In this document: positions 6,539-14,092 of the stretch, in pieces
How the letters are laid out: the number at the start of each line of letters is the position of its first letter
How positions within the stretch are numbered: the first letter of the stretch is position 1
Assembly (NCBI GenBank): GCA_017561285.1
Contig: JAFZDG010000294.1
Location: 1-14,388 of the forward strand
Direction of reading: 5' to 3'
Source: Bacteroidaceae bacterium
Lineage (GTDB): Bacteria; Bacteroidota; Bacteroidia; Bacteroidales; Barnesiellaceae_A
DNA: 14,388 nucleotides
Program-made: the position numbers and the translations under genes
The notes under the pieces: model-generated
Database searches by the model: none
What the model saw: the letters and a program-made list of their open reading frames with translations, nothing else
What the model was told of the DNA's origin: nothing

Positions 6539-8636
6539 AAACCAATTCCAAATCATCGAGCCACATTACACTGCTCGAACTACCGGTAAAATAATCTCCA
6601 TAATAACTTGCCGAAGCAACAAGAACAATATAGGTGGGAATGCGAGTAAGCGAGCGGTACTCAATGTCGATGGTAAAGGGTATAAAACCATCGCCTTCGG
6701 TACTCTCAGGCAACACCATCTCGCCAAAACCAATGATTTTTTCATCATCACGACTGAAGAAGTTTTGATCTTTGGTTGTGATGTGTACCGGAGCACTCCA
6801 ATCGCCCAATGCTACATATATATCACCTATATCGGTTGAGCCTTTAGGCATTAAATCGGTACTTGAATAATCAACCGTTCCGTTTTGGTACTTAATATAA
6901 CCCTTCAACTTGGCAGGACGCGAAGAGCAAGGACGGCCCATATCCAATATACCGTTCGTACCTTCGGTTCCGGCATAGACTCCGGCAAAGACATTACCGG
7001 CAGCAAATTTACCTATACCCAAGAAACTTACATATTGCGATTGCATTCTGATAGATGAATTACCACTATGTTTTATACTGGTATCTTGGTTGGTAATATT
7101 GACATTCAGTGTTGCCGAACCATGGTTACCGGTATCCCACCAAACTTCTTCGCCTTGACCGCATACCATCCATACAGAACCATTCTTATGCCAGTTTTCA
7201 AATCCGGCATTAGGCAATGCAAAGGCTTCTTCGGTAGTAAACTCCAAGATTACCGATGAAGGCATTGTACCGGCAACGGCGCGATACTCGTAAGTTGTAC
7301 CGGGTTGTAGGTCGGTCAACTCGGCCGACAAAGCATTTTCGTTGCGTACAGCTTCTACGCTGTTCCACTCTGCACTACCCACCGCACGATATTGGAAGGT
7401 GATAGCCTCTTCTGTTTCACGCAAAACGGTACCATACAAAGTAGCTCGCTTAGCCCATGTTTCGTGACGTATGGTAGGATCGGTAAGAACTACAGCATTG
7501 GTAATAGTAATATTGAGAGTCTCTTGCCATTGCTTGGCGTGCATATCGGCCACACGAATATCTATCAAGTTGGCACCTTCGGGAAGGGTACGGACGAAAC
7601 TCTCAGAGAAAACCAACATACCCATCGAGATGTCATTGGTTTCGTCATACTCATAGCTGAATGTCACACCGGCAGCATTCCATGCACCGAGTGTCTCCTC
7701 ATCGGCAGCAACAAAATCTACTATATTGGCCGGCAATCCCAATGCTTCGAGGTTTTCGCCCGATACGACTACTTGAGTCATAGCCGAAGTAGCTCTAAGA
7801 TCGAGGGCAACAGCATTACCTGCATTCTCCTCAAAAACGATAGGTTTGGTAATATCATGATCTTTACACTCAATATCGGGACGCTTGTAGATGACAATAT
7901 TATCTACCTTCTCTACAGCTTGCTCATCGACCAAGAGGTTAAAGTATGCTCCACCCATATTATACTCGCTCTCATTGAAGTCAAACGTAAGGTCATATCG
8001 CATAGAGCCTTTTACATTGCGCAACACACCCGATTGACTGTATGTATCGCCATCGGTTTTTATTCCGGTTATAGTCCAGTTGAGTGCATCCTCTCCGTTG
8101 GGCAAGATAAAATAACCAACAGAATCGGCATTGGCAGCAGTGAATAGGAGAGAGGCCTTAGATGATGACACCTCCACCTGATAGTCAGAGAGTATCTCAT
8201 TCAACTTGTCGGTAATACCCACTTTTACAAGTGTATTGACAACCTTGCAAGTAAGATTAGCCGATGTCGTTTTGCCTCCTTCAATCGTTACGTTGCACTC
8301 ACCTTTGTAGAAACCCACCTGGAAAGTAGCAGGAACAGAGTCTCCGGTTACGGCTTTAATAGTATATTCACCTACAGCCAAAGGCAGTGTGGCAGGAACT
8401 TCGTTAAGGCCCTTATAATATCTTACAAGACCTTTGTTGTTGTATATTCTCACACGACAGCTATCGGAGAGAACATCGGGTACATTACCCTCACCGGCAT
8501 CCCCCATAGGCATTGCGACACCCATTCGCATGGCCAGGTAACCATCGCCGGCATTTTTTGCATCATCTTTACACGCCACAAATGCTGTGAGCGAAAACAA
8601 GATGAGCAAGTATGAAATATATTTATATCCTTTCAT
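6531..8636 (-). CDS. DUF4493 + PCMD surface lipoprotein (701 aa)
   Basis: A lipoprotein with lipobox FVAC and Cys22, followed by KDD. C-K-D-D fits the K-(D/E)2 surface-export signal described for Bacteroidetes lipoproteins (Capnocytophaga), so surface exposure is likely. Residues 31-230 resemble DUF4493 (opening GDGYLAMRMGV, AVGEYTIKAVTGDS, then CKVVNTLVKV at 130-139). Residues 265-385 are a second beta-rich module shared with the two genes upstream in the operon. Residues 390-468 are fibronectin-III-like (LQPGTTYEYRA at 443-453). Residues 473-701 are PCMD: LPNAGFENW, WWDTGN (499-504), GIGKFAAGNVFAG, RPAKLKGYIKY, YVALGDWSAPV, DIEYRSLTRIPTYIVLVAS, YGDYFTGS, WLDDLEL. The PCMD part is closely similar to that of the 522-residue protein. 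It starts 2 bases after the 408-residue gene and overlaps the next barrel gene by 8 bases. Confidence 0.88.
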   Translation of the reverse strand: MKGYKYISYLLILFSLTAFVACKDDAKNAGDGYLAMRMGVAMPMGDAGEGNVPDVLSDSCRVRIYNNKGLVRYYKGLNEVPATLPLAVGEYTIKAVTGDSVPATFQVGFYKGECNVTIEGGKTTSANLTCKVVNTLVKVGITDKLNEILSDYQVEVSSSKASLLFTAANADSVGYFILPNGEDALNWTITGIKTDGDTYSQSGVLRNVKGSMRYDLTFDFNESEYNMGGAYFNLLVDEQAVEKVDNIVIYKRPDIECKDHDITKPIVFEENAGNAVALDLRATSAMTQVVVSGENLEALGLPANIVDFVAADEETLGAWNAAGVTFSYEYDETNDISMGMLVFSESFVRTLPEGANLIDIRVADMHAKQWQETLNITITNAVVLTDPTIRHETWAKRATLYGTVLRETEEAITFQYRAVGSAEWNSVEAVRNENALSAELTDLQPGTTYEYRAVAGTMPSSVILEFTTEEAFALPNAGFENWHKNGSVWMVCGQGEEVWWDTGNHGSATLNVNITNQDTSIKHSGNSSIRMQSQYVSFLGIGKFAAGNVFAGVYAGTEGTNGILDMGRPCSSRPAKLKGYIKYQNGTVDYSSTDLMPKGSTDIGDIYVALGDWSAPVHITTKDQNFFSRDDEKIIGFGEMVLPESTEGDGFIPFTIDIEYRSLTRIPTYIVLVASASYYGDYFTGSSSSVMWLDDLELVYE

Positions 8637-8638
8637 TT

Positions 8639-9865
8639 TTACTGTGCTATAAGAGTTAATGTTTCAACTGTTTGGTTGTTTGCCTCATCGGTTGCAGTCA
8701 TCACAAATTGGTGAGTACCATTACCCAGTGCAGCCAAGAGACCGGCAAATTGAGTAATATCAAATGAGATATAATTTTTACCCAAAACATTCTCGCCAAC
8801 AGGGAAGCCCAAGCCTTCGAGTTGAGGGCGCAAATCGCCGGGATAAGCCAAGTCGAGATGTGACGACAAATTCACAGCCTCCAATTCCTCTGCTGTAAGA
8901 GTCTCTGATACGATATCTACAACAAAACCGGCCAAAGGTATTTCGCTGTTTACATCAACAATAATCACAAGACCGTCTGTAATAATTTGAGGCTCTTTAA
9001 TATCAAATGCTTGAGAAGTAATTACGGGGCCTTCAGAGGGTTTAGGATCATCACCCGGATCATCATTACCGCCTTCGGGATCTTCCATAATATCTTCGCT
9101 CACATCCACCATCACGTTGTGCTCTACAACCGAACAAGTAACATCTACTACCAAGCCGGCACTAAATGAACCATTCTCTACATAGGGAGTATCATTCTGT
9201 TTCAACGAATAGCGCAAAATTCGCCACTCACCGGGTTTCACATTATCTATTTCACGATAAGTTGTATCCACAAAACCGTCTACAGTACCTGTAAAGTATG
9301 CATACAATCGGTTATTCTCGTCATCAGCAGCAAAATATCCGGCACGAGGCTCACTCTTTACAAAGTCGAGCATACCTTTACCCAACGATACGTTTACCTT
9401 GCAGTCATCGCCCATCATTGCCAACAACTCTTGGCTGTACTCAATGGTAACTTTTACGTTTGACAATTTACACACAACATCGCCGATTGCTGTAATTTTG
9501 TTTACTTCAACGACAAAATCTTTTTGAGCAGCGTAGTAGGGTGCATCCCAATCGGCATTTTTCAATTCACCCGACTCGGCTTTGATAATGTAAGAACCGG
9601 CTTCGGCGGTATATACCTCGGGCATATCGCTATATTTCCATTGCGCCAATGGTGTTTGTGTTTTATTGTCGTATATAGATATAATAAAATCACTTACATC
9701 TACACTACGCAATACTTCGGTCGAATAGTCACAATTAACTATCAATGTAGATAAATCTATAGTTCCTGTAGTTGCAGGTTCTCCGGTATCGAGTTTTTCG
9801 TTGTGACACGAAATCATAGCAACCGACAAGAATATAATGAAGAATGAATATAAAATCTTTTTCAT
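8639..9865 (-). CDS. DUF4493 lipoprotein lacking the PCMD domain (408 aa)
   Basis: A lipoprotein with lipobox MISC (Cys20) and the mature start CHNEKLDTGE. Residues 33-245 match DUF4493 as I remember it: GTIDLSTLIVN, VSDFIISIYD, EAGSYIIKAESGE (88-100), APYYAAQKDFVVE (108-120), VVCKLSNVKVTIEYS (130-144). A flexible acidic, Pro/Gly-rich linker (about 260-281: EDPEGGNDDPGDDPKPSEGP) joins it to a beta-rich module (282-408) ending GTHQFVMTATDEANNQTVETLTLIAQ. That module corresponds to the middle part of the 843-residue protein (HTFTLTAKDNNGKVSESVSFTI). The fibronectin-like and PCMD parts of its neighbours are absent. The stop codon is clean and the next gene starts 2 bases on, so this looks like a stable short paralogue and not a recent truncation. 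Its role is probably as an additional surface subunit. Confidence 0.85.
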   Translation of the reverse strand: MKKILYSFFIIFLSVAMISCHNEKLDTGEPATTGTIDLSTLIVNCDYSTEVLRSVDVSDFIISIYDNKTQTPLAQWKYSDMPEVYTAEAGSYIIKAESGELKNADWDAPYYAAQKDFVVEVNKITAIGDVVCKLSNVKVTIEYSQELLAMMGDDCKVNVSLGKGMLDFVKSEPRAGYFAADDENNRLYAYFTGTVDGFVDTTYREIDNVKPGEWRILRYSLKQNDTPYVENGSFSAGLVVDVTCSVVEHNVMVDVSEDIMEDPEGGNDDPGDDPKPSEGPVITSQAFDIKEPQIITDGLVIIVDVNSEIPLAGFVVDIVSETLTAEELEAVNLSSHLDLAYPGDLRPQLEGLGFPVGENVLGKNYISFDITQFAGLLAALGNGTHQFVMTATDEANNQTVETLTLIAQ

Positions 9866-9880
9866 AAAAGCTAGTAGTTA

Positions 9881-12412
9881 TTAGTATTTGAGTGTAATGT
9901 TATCTATATACAATTCGCTACCCAACGACACTGCTTCGGCTGCATTGTTGACAGTAGTGATACTGTTTGATTCCTCTTGTTGACTTTGTGAGGCTTTGCG
10001 GCTTGACGCAAACATCACCTTGATGTGAGTAGCTTTATATTGAGTATTGGTATATGACAAAGGAACCTCAAAATAAGTATATCCTGCCATAGCAGGCAAC
10101 TCAACTCGGTTGGTTGCCAGTGTTATTGTCTGGCCATCGGCAGCGCGATGCTCAACAGTAACAATAGCCAAGCCGGCATCGTTACCACTGGCTACATACT
10201 TATATTGTCCGACCAATTTGGATGGACGTGAGCTAAAACCAATACCTTCGTTATACAACTCGACACCTGTAGAATGATCATAGCTATATGAACCCAAGAA
10301 CATCTTACCGGCACTTCTCTTGCCGATAGTGGGAGCATTGAGGTCGCTCAATGATTGAGAACCAATACCCCATTTGCTTCCGGCAGGAGGTGTAGAACCG
10401 TTATTGTCCCATGCCACATTGCGCAACAACGCAGCCGATCCACTTGCACCGTCAACGGGCAATGTAGAGGGTGTCATATACCATGTGTTTTTATTAGTAG
10501 GAGAGGTGGGTACGGTCTTACTATTGACTGTGGCCCAACCATTGGGATTTAACGACTGTAGATTGGCAGTCTCTTGTGTAAGAGAACCCAAAGATTTACG
10601 ATACTGTCCACCTTTATTGATTGTGGCCGAATACCATTGAGTCCAAGCCTCGAAGTCGGAATTGGGCAATCCCAAAGCCGATTCTGTTGTGATATTGATT
10701 ATTTTACTATCCGCCAAATCGGCTGCATCGGCTCTGAGTGAAGTTTTCATGCCATAGCTGCTACCGGTCGACAAGCCACTGATACGCATTCTGTTTCCAT
10801 CGGCTACCACCGCTTTCTCAGTCCACTCACCGGCTACATTGACATAGAAGGCGAGATATTTCTCTACAACATCTTGATAAGCTTCATCGGTAGCTGTTAC
10901 AGTCATTACAGCATAAGTAGCCCATATGTCGTATGGATTGTATGCAATGCTATATTCGGGCAAAATAACGTCAACCTCTTGAGGTTCGGTTACTTTATAA
11001 TCCAAATAGGAGAGCGACAATGTTTGAGGCTTATTTTCCATTTCAACCTCAGCTCTCAATACATAGTTATCTCCATCTTTCGACTGAATGATATAGGGAA
11101 CACTCACCTTCTCCTCGCCGTTGTGTTGCAATACTTTCAATCTCGACAAATCGCTACCGTTGAAAGTTATAGGAATATCAACAGTAGTACTACCCAACAT
11201 CACATCGGCAATTTCGCCCATAGCCAATGTCAAGGGCAAGTTTTCGATTGTAAATGATACCGATTCCGATACTTTACCATTATTGTCTTTGGCTGTAAGG
11301 GTAAATGTGTGTATGCTGTCACCATCGGCAGCTATTTGCAACGAAGATGCAAAGGGAGCAAAATTGATAATACCCATCACATCACGATTGGCCTCAAGAC
11401 CTTTCATCTCAAGTCCCAACGCCTCGAACAAAGTATCGGCATCGGGGGTAAGCTCGGTCAATTCGGCTACAGCAGGAACACCCAGCGACTGCAAGTAGGC
11501 CGATTGTGTGGTCAATGTACATCCGGCCACACCCCCTCGTGCGATAATAGAGGCACTGAGTTTCGAATCTTGGGGTTCGCTATACTCTTGAATTTTTATC
11601 GTTCCACCATTCTCAACACCATCGAGCAAAATATAAGGTGCGGGGGCTACCATTGCCTCGTCCGACACATTGATGGTAATGGGTTCAACTTCGGTTGCAT
11701 TGTCAAAGACGACTGTAAGTACAGCCTCTCCGGCATTTTCCGACACATCAAATGTTACGATATAGTGTTCGCGAGCTTTTGCATCCTTTATTTTGGCGGG
11801 CTCGTATGTAGCCGAGATGCCGTTGGGCTTTGTAAGCGCCAATTTCAAGGTTATATCACCTGGATGGAGATATGCATCGCGGGTTTCGGTGTTGTCAAAA
11901 AGCAATTCTTTACCTGTAGAAGATCGTACGGTAGCTTTGTAGGCAGCAAAGTACGATGTAAAAGACTCGGTGTATTGCAAAGACAATTTTACTTGTCCCA
12001 GAGTACACACAACTTCTACCGGTGTTGTTTCCTTGTCACGAATAGCAAAAGCTGTTTCACCCACATAATAGGGGGTATCAAAGCCTTCGGTATCGATAGA
12101 ACCATATGTTGCACTGAGTACATAATTACCCACATTATACAACTCATCGGGCGCAACATTGTTAATACTACTCCATTCGCGACTGTAAGAGCCATCTTCA
12201 CTACGCAGTTTCAAATGGAATTGATCTACATCGGGAATTACGTCAGAATTTTCTGCGACACTTCGTAATACAGGTACAACTTCGCTATTGGTTGTAACCG
12301 AAGGTCTAAAGCTACCTTTGCCCAGAGTAGGACCGGAGGTATCTTGTGTACAAGATACAATCATAGATAGCGTTCCCGCAAACAGAAAAAACCCTAATTT
12401 CTTGTTAATCAT
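9881..12412 (-). CDS. Large DUF4493 + PCMD surface lipoprotein (843 aa), first gene of the operon
   Basis: The signal peptide ends IVSC, with Cys21 followed by TQDTSGP. Residues 30-255 fit DUF4493 (VDQFHLKLRSEDGS, NVGNYVLSATYGS at 94-105, FDTPYYVGETAFAI at 111-124, VEVVCTLGQVKLSLQYTESF). Residues 258-390 are the shared middle beta module, and 391-487 another immunoglobulin-like module (ATT: TLAMGEIADV to VDVILPEYS) that the 701-residue protein lacks. Residues 490-577 are fibronectin-like, and 581-843 a PCMD-type domain: LPNSDFEAW, NPNGWATVN, GSAALLR, SAGKMFLGSY, RPSKLVGQYKY, VPLSYTNTQYKATHIKVMFASS, LYIDNITLKY. Where the two other PCMD proteins have WWDTGN this one has GWATVN, so its site has diverged. 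A strong -7 box lies 44 bases upstream of the start. A 15-base gap separates it from the next gene. Confidence 0.88.
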   Translation of the reverse strand: MINKKLGFFLFAGTLSMIVSCTQDTSGPTLGKGSFRPSVTTNSEVVPVLRSVAENSDVIPDVDQFHLKLRSEDGSYSREWSSINNVAPDELYNVGNYVLSATYGSIDTEGFDTPYYVGETAFAIRDKETTPVEVVCTLGQVKLSLQYTESFTSYFAAYKATVRSSTGKELLFDNTETRDAYLHPGDITLKLALTKPNGISATYEPAKIKDAKAREHYIVTFDVSENAGEAVLTVVFDNATEVEPITINVSDEAMVAPAPYILLDGVENGGTIKIQEYSEPQDSKLSASIIARGGVAGCTLTTQSAYLQSLGVPAVAELTELTPDADTLFEALGLEMKGLEANRDVMGIINFAPFASSLQIAADGDSIHTFTLTAKDNNGKVSESVSFTIENLPLTLAMGEIADVMLGSTTVDIPITFNGSDLSRLKVLQHNGEEKVSVPYIIQSKDGDNYVLRAEVEMENKPQTLSLSYLDYKVTEPQEVDVILPEYSIAYNPYDIWATYAVMTVTATDEAYQDVVEKYLAFYVNVAGEWTEKAVVADGNRMRISGLSTGSSYGMKTSLRADAADLADSKIINITTESALGLPNSDFEAWTQWYSATINKGGQYRKSLGSLTQETANLQSLNPNGWATVNSKTVPTSPTNKNTWYMTPSTLPVDGASGSAALLRNVAWDNNGSTPPAGSKWGIGSQSLSDLNAPTIGKRSAGKMFLGSYSYDHSTGVELYNEGIGFSSRPSKLVGQYKYVASGNDAGLAIVTVEHRAADGQTITLATNRVELPAMAGYTYFEVPLSYTNTQYKATHIKVMFASSRKASQSQQEESNSITTVNNAAEAVSLGSELYIDNITLKY

Positions 12413-12455
12413 TAGTTTAGTTTTAAAAATTTCAAGCTTGCTATTTAAACGGCGA

Positions 12456-12463
12456 CAAATATA
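12456..12463 (-). promoter_or_regulatory. -7 promoter element (TATATTTG) for the minus-strand lipoprotein/barrel operon
   Basis: On the minus strand the sequence reads TATATTTG, a perfect match to TAnnTTTG, followed by TCGCCG. It lies 44-51 bases upstream of the first ATG, implying a leader of roughly 35-40 bases. Upstream is a run of nine A (on the minus strand, 12468-12476). I find no clear -33 TTTG at the expected distance, so the A tract or an activator may compensate. Confidence 0.7.
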
Positions 12464-12534
12464 CTACTTTTTTTTTATATATGAATCATTTATAACACAT
12501 TACATTATTTATAGATAATAATCAACATAAAACG

Positions 12535-12564
12535 TTTATAAAGCAAAAAAAAACATTAAATTTG
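12535..12564 (+). promoter_or_regulatory. Promoter for the plus-strand glycan-synthesis genes
   Basis: TAAATTTG at 12557-12564 is a perfect TAnnTTTG -7 box. TTTA at 12535-12538, 18 bases upstream, is a near match to the -33 TTTG. Transcription would start about 12570, only ~15 bases before the ATG at 12584, giving a very short leader. The two divergent -7 boxes are about 95 bases apart, so one regulator bound between them could affect both operons. Confidence 0.65.
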
Positions 12565-12583
12565 CACCTACACAACACAAGGT

Positions 12584-14008
12584 ATGAAAGAAATCAAAAA
12601 AATAGGTGGATGGGATATTGCAATAGCTTCGATTATTGTAATGGCGACAATCGTATGCAATATTCCTATAATGAGAGCTTTGTGTATATCACCACTACTT
12701 CTTTCGGCATACTTCTTTTGTGTTGTGATATATCGCAAAACAGCATATTACCAACCTATAGGTCAGTTGGCTCTGAGTATTGCTTTTGTAATGATGTCGA
12801 TATTTTTCACACTCAATCTGTTTCAATCTACAATCCGGTTGGGTAGTATCGATACTCCTTTTCTTCTACACGATGCCCAATCCTTCTACCTCTTATCTCA
12901 CGACATTCACAACAATGAGCTTAGCAATCACTCTCCATTAGTACCTTATATGGGTTATCCCCGTTTTTTGTCGTTGTGGTTATCACTGGGTATCAATGAT
13001 ATTGCTTATCCTATCATATTCAATATCGCACTTATGCTTGGCAGCTTGCTGTTAGTGGGCAAATGCGCTTGTATGATATCGGGTAATACTGTATATACCA
13101 ATAAGATATCGGGCTATGCGATGATGCTTACGGCTCTTGTTCCGGGTGTTATGGCATCAGGAACGGTATTATCAAAGGAACCTTTCATTATCTTTTCTAT
13201 TTTGTTATGTACATATGCATTATTGACCATCAAGCAGCATCGTAAACCATTTATTTTCTACGCATTGCTTATATTTTCACTTTGCATTCTATCACTCTTC
13301 CGCGCCACATATCTATACATTATCTTGATATTTGCGATAGGAATATGGATATATAAATTTACTCGCCAAGACATTATTCCCGGCATTGCGGTTATCATAC
13401 TCATTGCAGTGGCTATTGAATATGGTGTATCGCATAGCTCGTGGGGTAGTGGTGATTATGTAGGAAATTATATCAAGGACAACGGTCATTCGATGTTTTT
13501 CTACGGCGATAGCCAAAAACCGTTGCAACAACTACTCGGCGATTACAACAGCTACTCGGTATGGAAAAAGCTACTCATTCTACCATTCACCGTTGCCATT
13601 CAATTTATGATACCGTTTCCCTTTGAAACGGCTCTACCCGAATATGGTCAACCCATATCAAATATATATCACCGTATGAGTTACTTATGGTATATAGCAG
13701 CATTACCAATACTACTATACTACATCCTACATTGGTGGCGCAAAGGCGAGGGTACGATGCTATCGATATGGGCACTCGTAACAGCCATAGCATATTGCAT
13801 ACCGGCATTTATTACAGGAGGAGCAATATCGAGGTATGCATTTTGTTTTGTACCTTTGCTATCGATTATGGGCGGATATGTATTGGCCCATATGCACACC
13901 TACGATAAGAAAAGGAAACAAGTCATATATATGCTATCGGCAACATATTTTTTACTCATTGGCATAGCACTATACATTGGCGCAAACCCTTCACTAATCT
14001 TACACTGA
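12584..14008 (+). CDS. Polytopic membrane protein, probable GT-C glycosyltransferase or Wzy-like polysaccharide polymerase
   Basis: A 474-residue protein with about 11-12 hydrophobic segments (for example 11-33, 62-80, 141-158, 222-240, 243-257, 265-279, 330-344, 368-384, 392-410, 418-436, 447-466). A first outer loop (81-140) carries acidic Asp90 and Asp97, then MGYPRFLSLWLSLG (123-136). An acidic residue in loop 1 followed by a 'YP..L..L..LG' helix start is reminiscent of GT-C enzymes that use lipid-phosphate sugar donors (PMT/ArnT-like). LSKEPF (196-201), FRATY (239-243) and SRYAF (416-420) are further charged points near membrane ends. A second large outer loop spans about 283-328. Length and topology also suit an O-antigen/capsule polymerase. 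The GT4-like gene 84 bases downstream supports a polysaccharide role. The start is at the only ATG positioned just after the promoter, preceded by AAGG. The membrane location is sure; the enzyme class is a guess. Confidence 0.6.
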   Translation: MKEIKKIGGWDIAIASIIVMATIVCNIPIMRALCISPLLLSAYFFCVVIYRKTAYYQPIGQLALSIAFVMMSIFFTLNLFQSTIRLGSIDTPFLLHDAQSFYLLSHDIHNNELSNHSPLVPYMGYPRFLSLWLSLGINDIAYPIIFNIALMLGSLLLVGKCACMISGNTVYTNKISGYAMMLTALVPGVMASGTVLSKEPFIIFSILLCTYALLTIKQHRKPFIFYALLIFSLCILSLFRATYLYIILIFAIGIWIYKFTRQDIIPGIAVIILIAVAIEYGVSHSSWGSGDYVGNYIKDNGHSMFFYGDSQKPLQQLLGDYNSYSVWKKLLILPFTVAIQFMIPFPFETALPEYGQPISNIYHRMSYLWYIAALPILLYYILHWWRKGEGTMLSIWALVTAIAYCIPAFITGGAISRYAFCFVPLLSIMGGYVLAHMHTYDKKRKQVIYMLSATYFLLIGIALYIGANPSLILH

Positions 14009-14092
14009 TATTATGATTATATACATTGAAATAAATAAAATTGTCACCACGATTGTTACATCATAGTCTATTACATTTACAACGCACCATTA

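Noticed and set aside
6539..6556. Upstream ATG extending the 261-residue barrel protein by six residues
   Set aside because: The extra MIWNWF would precede a normal signal peptide (MNKNF...) and enlarge the overlap with the upstream gene; the downstream ATG gives the usual layout.
7392..8147. Plus-strand open frame of 251 codons
   Set aside because: Antisense to the DUF4493 and middle modules of the 701-residue lipoprotein; composition is that of a reverse-complement shadow.
11309..12268. Plus-strand open frame of 319 codons
   Set aside because: It lies wholly antisense within the 843-residue lipoprotein gene, is rich in Cys, Ile, His and Arg, has no recognisable domain or ribosome site, and the opposite frame has a signal peptide and family motifs.
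3364..12412. Polysaccharide-utilisation locus (SusC/SusD type)
   Set aside because: No TonB-dependent receptor, SusD-like protein, glycoside hydrolase or sensor gene is present in the window.
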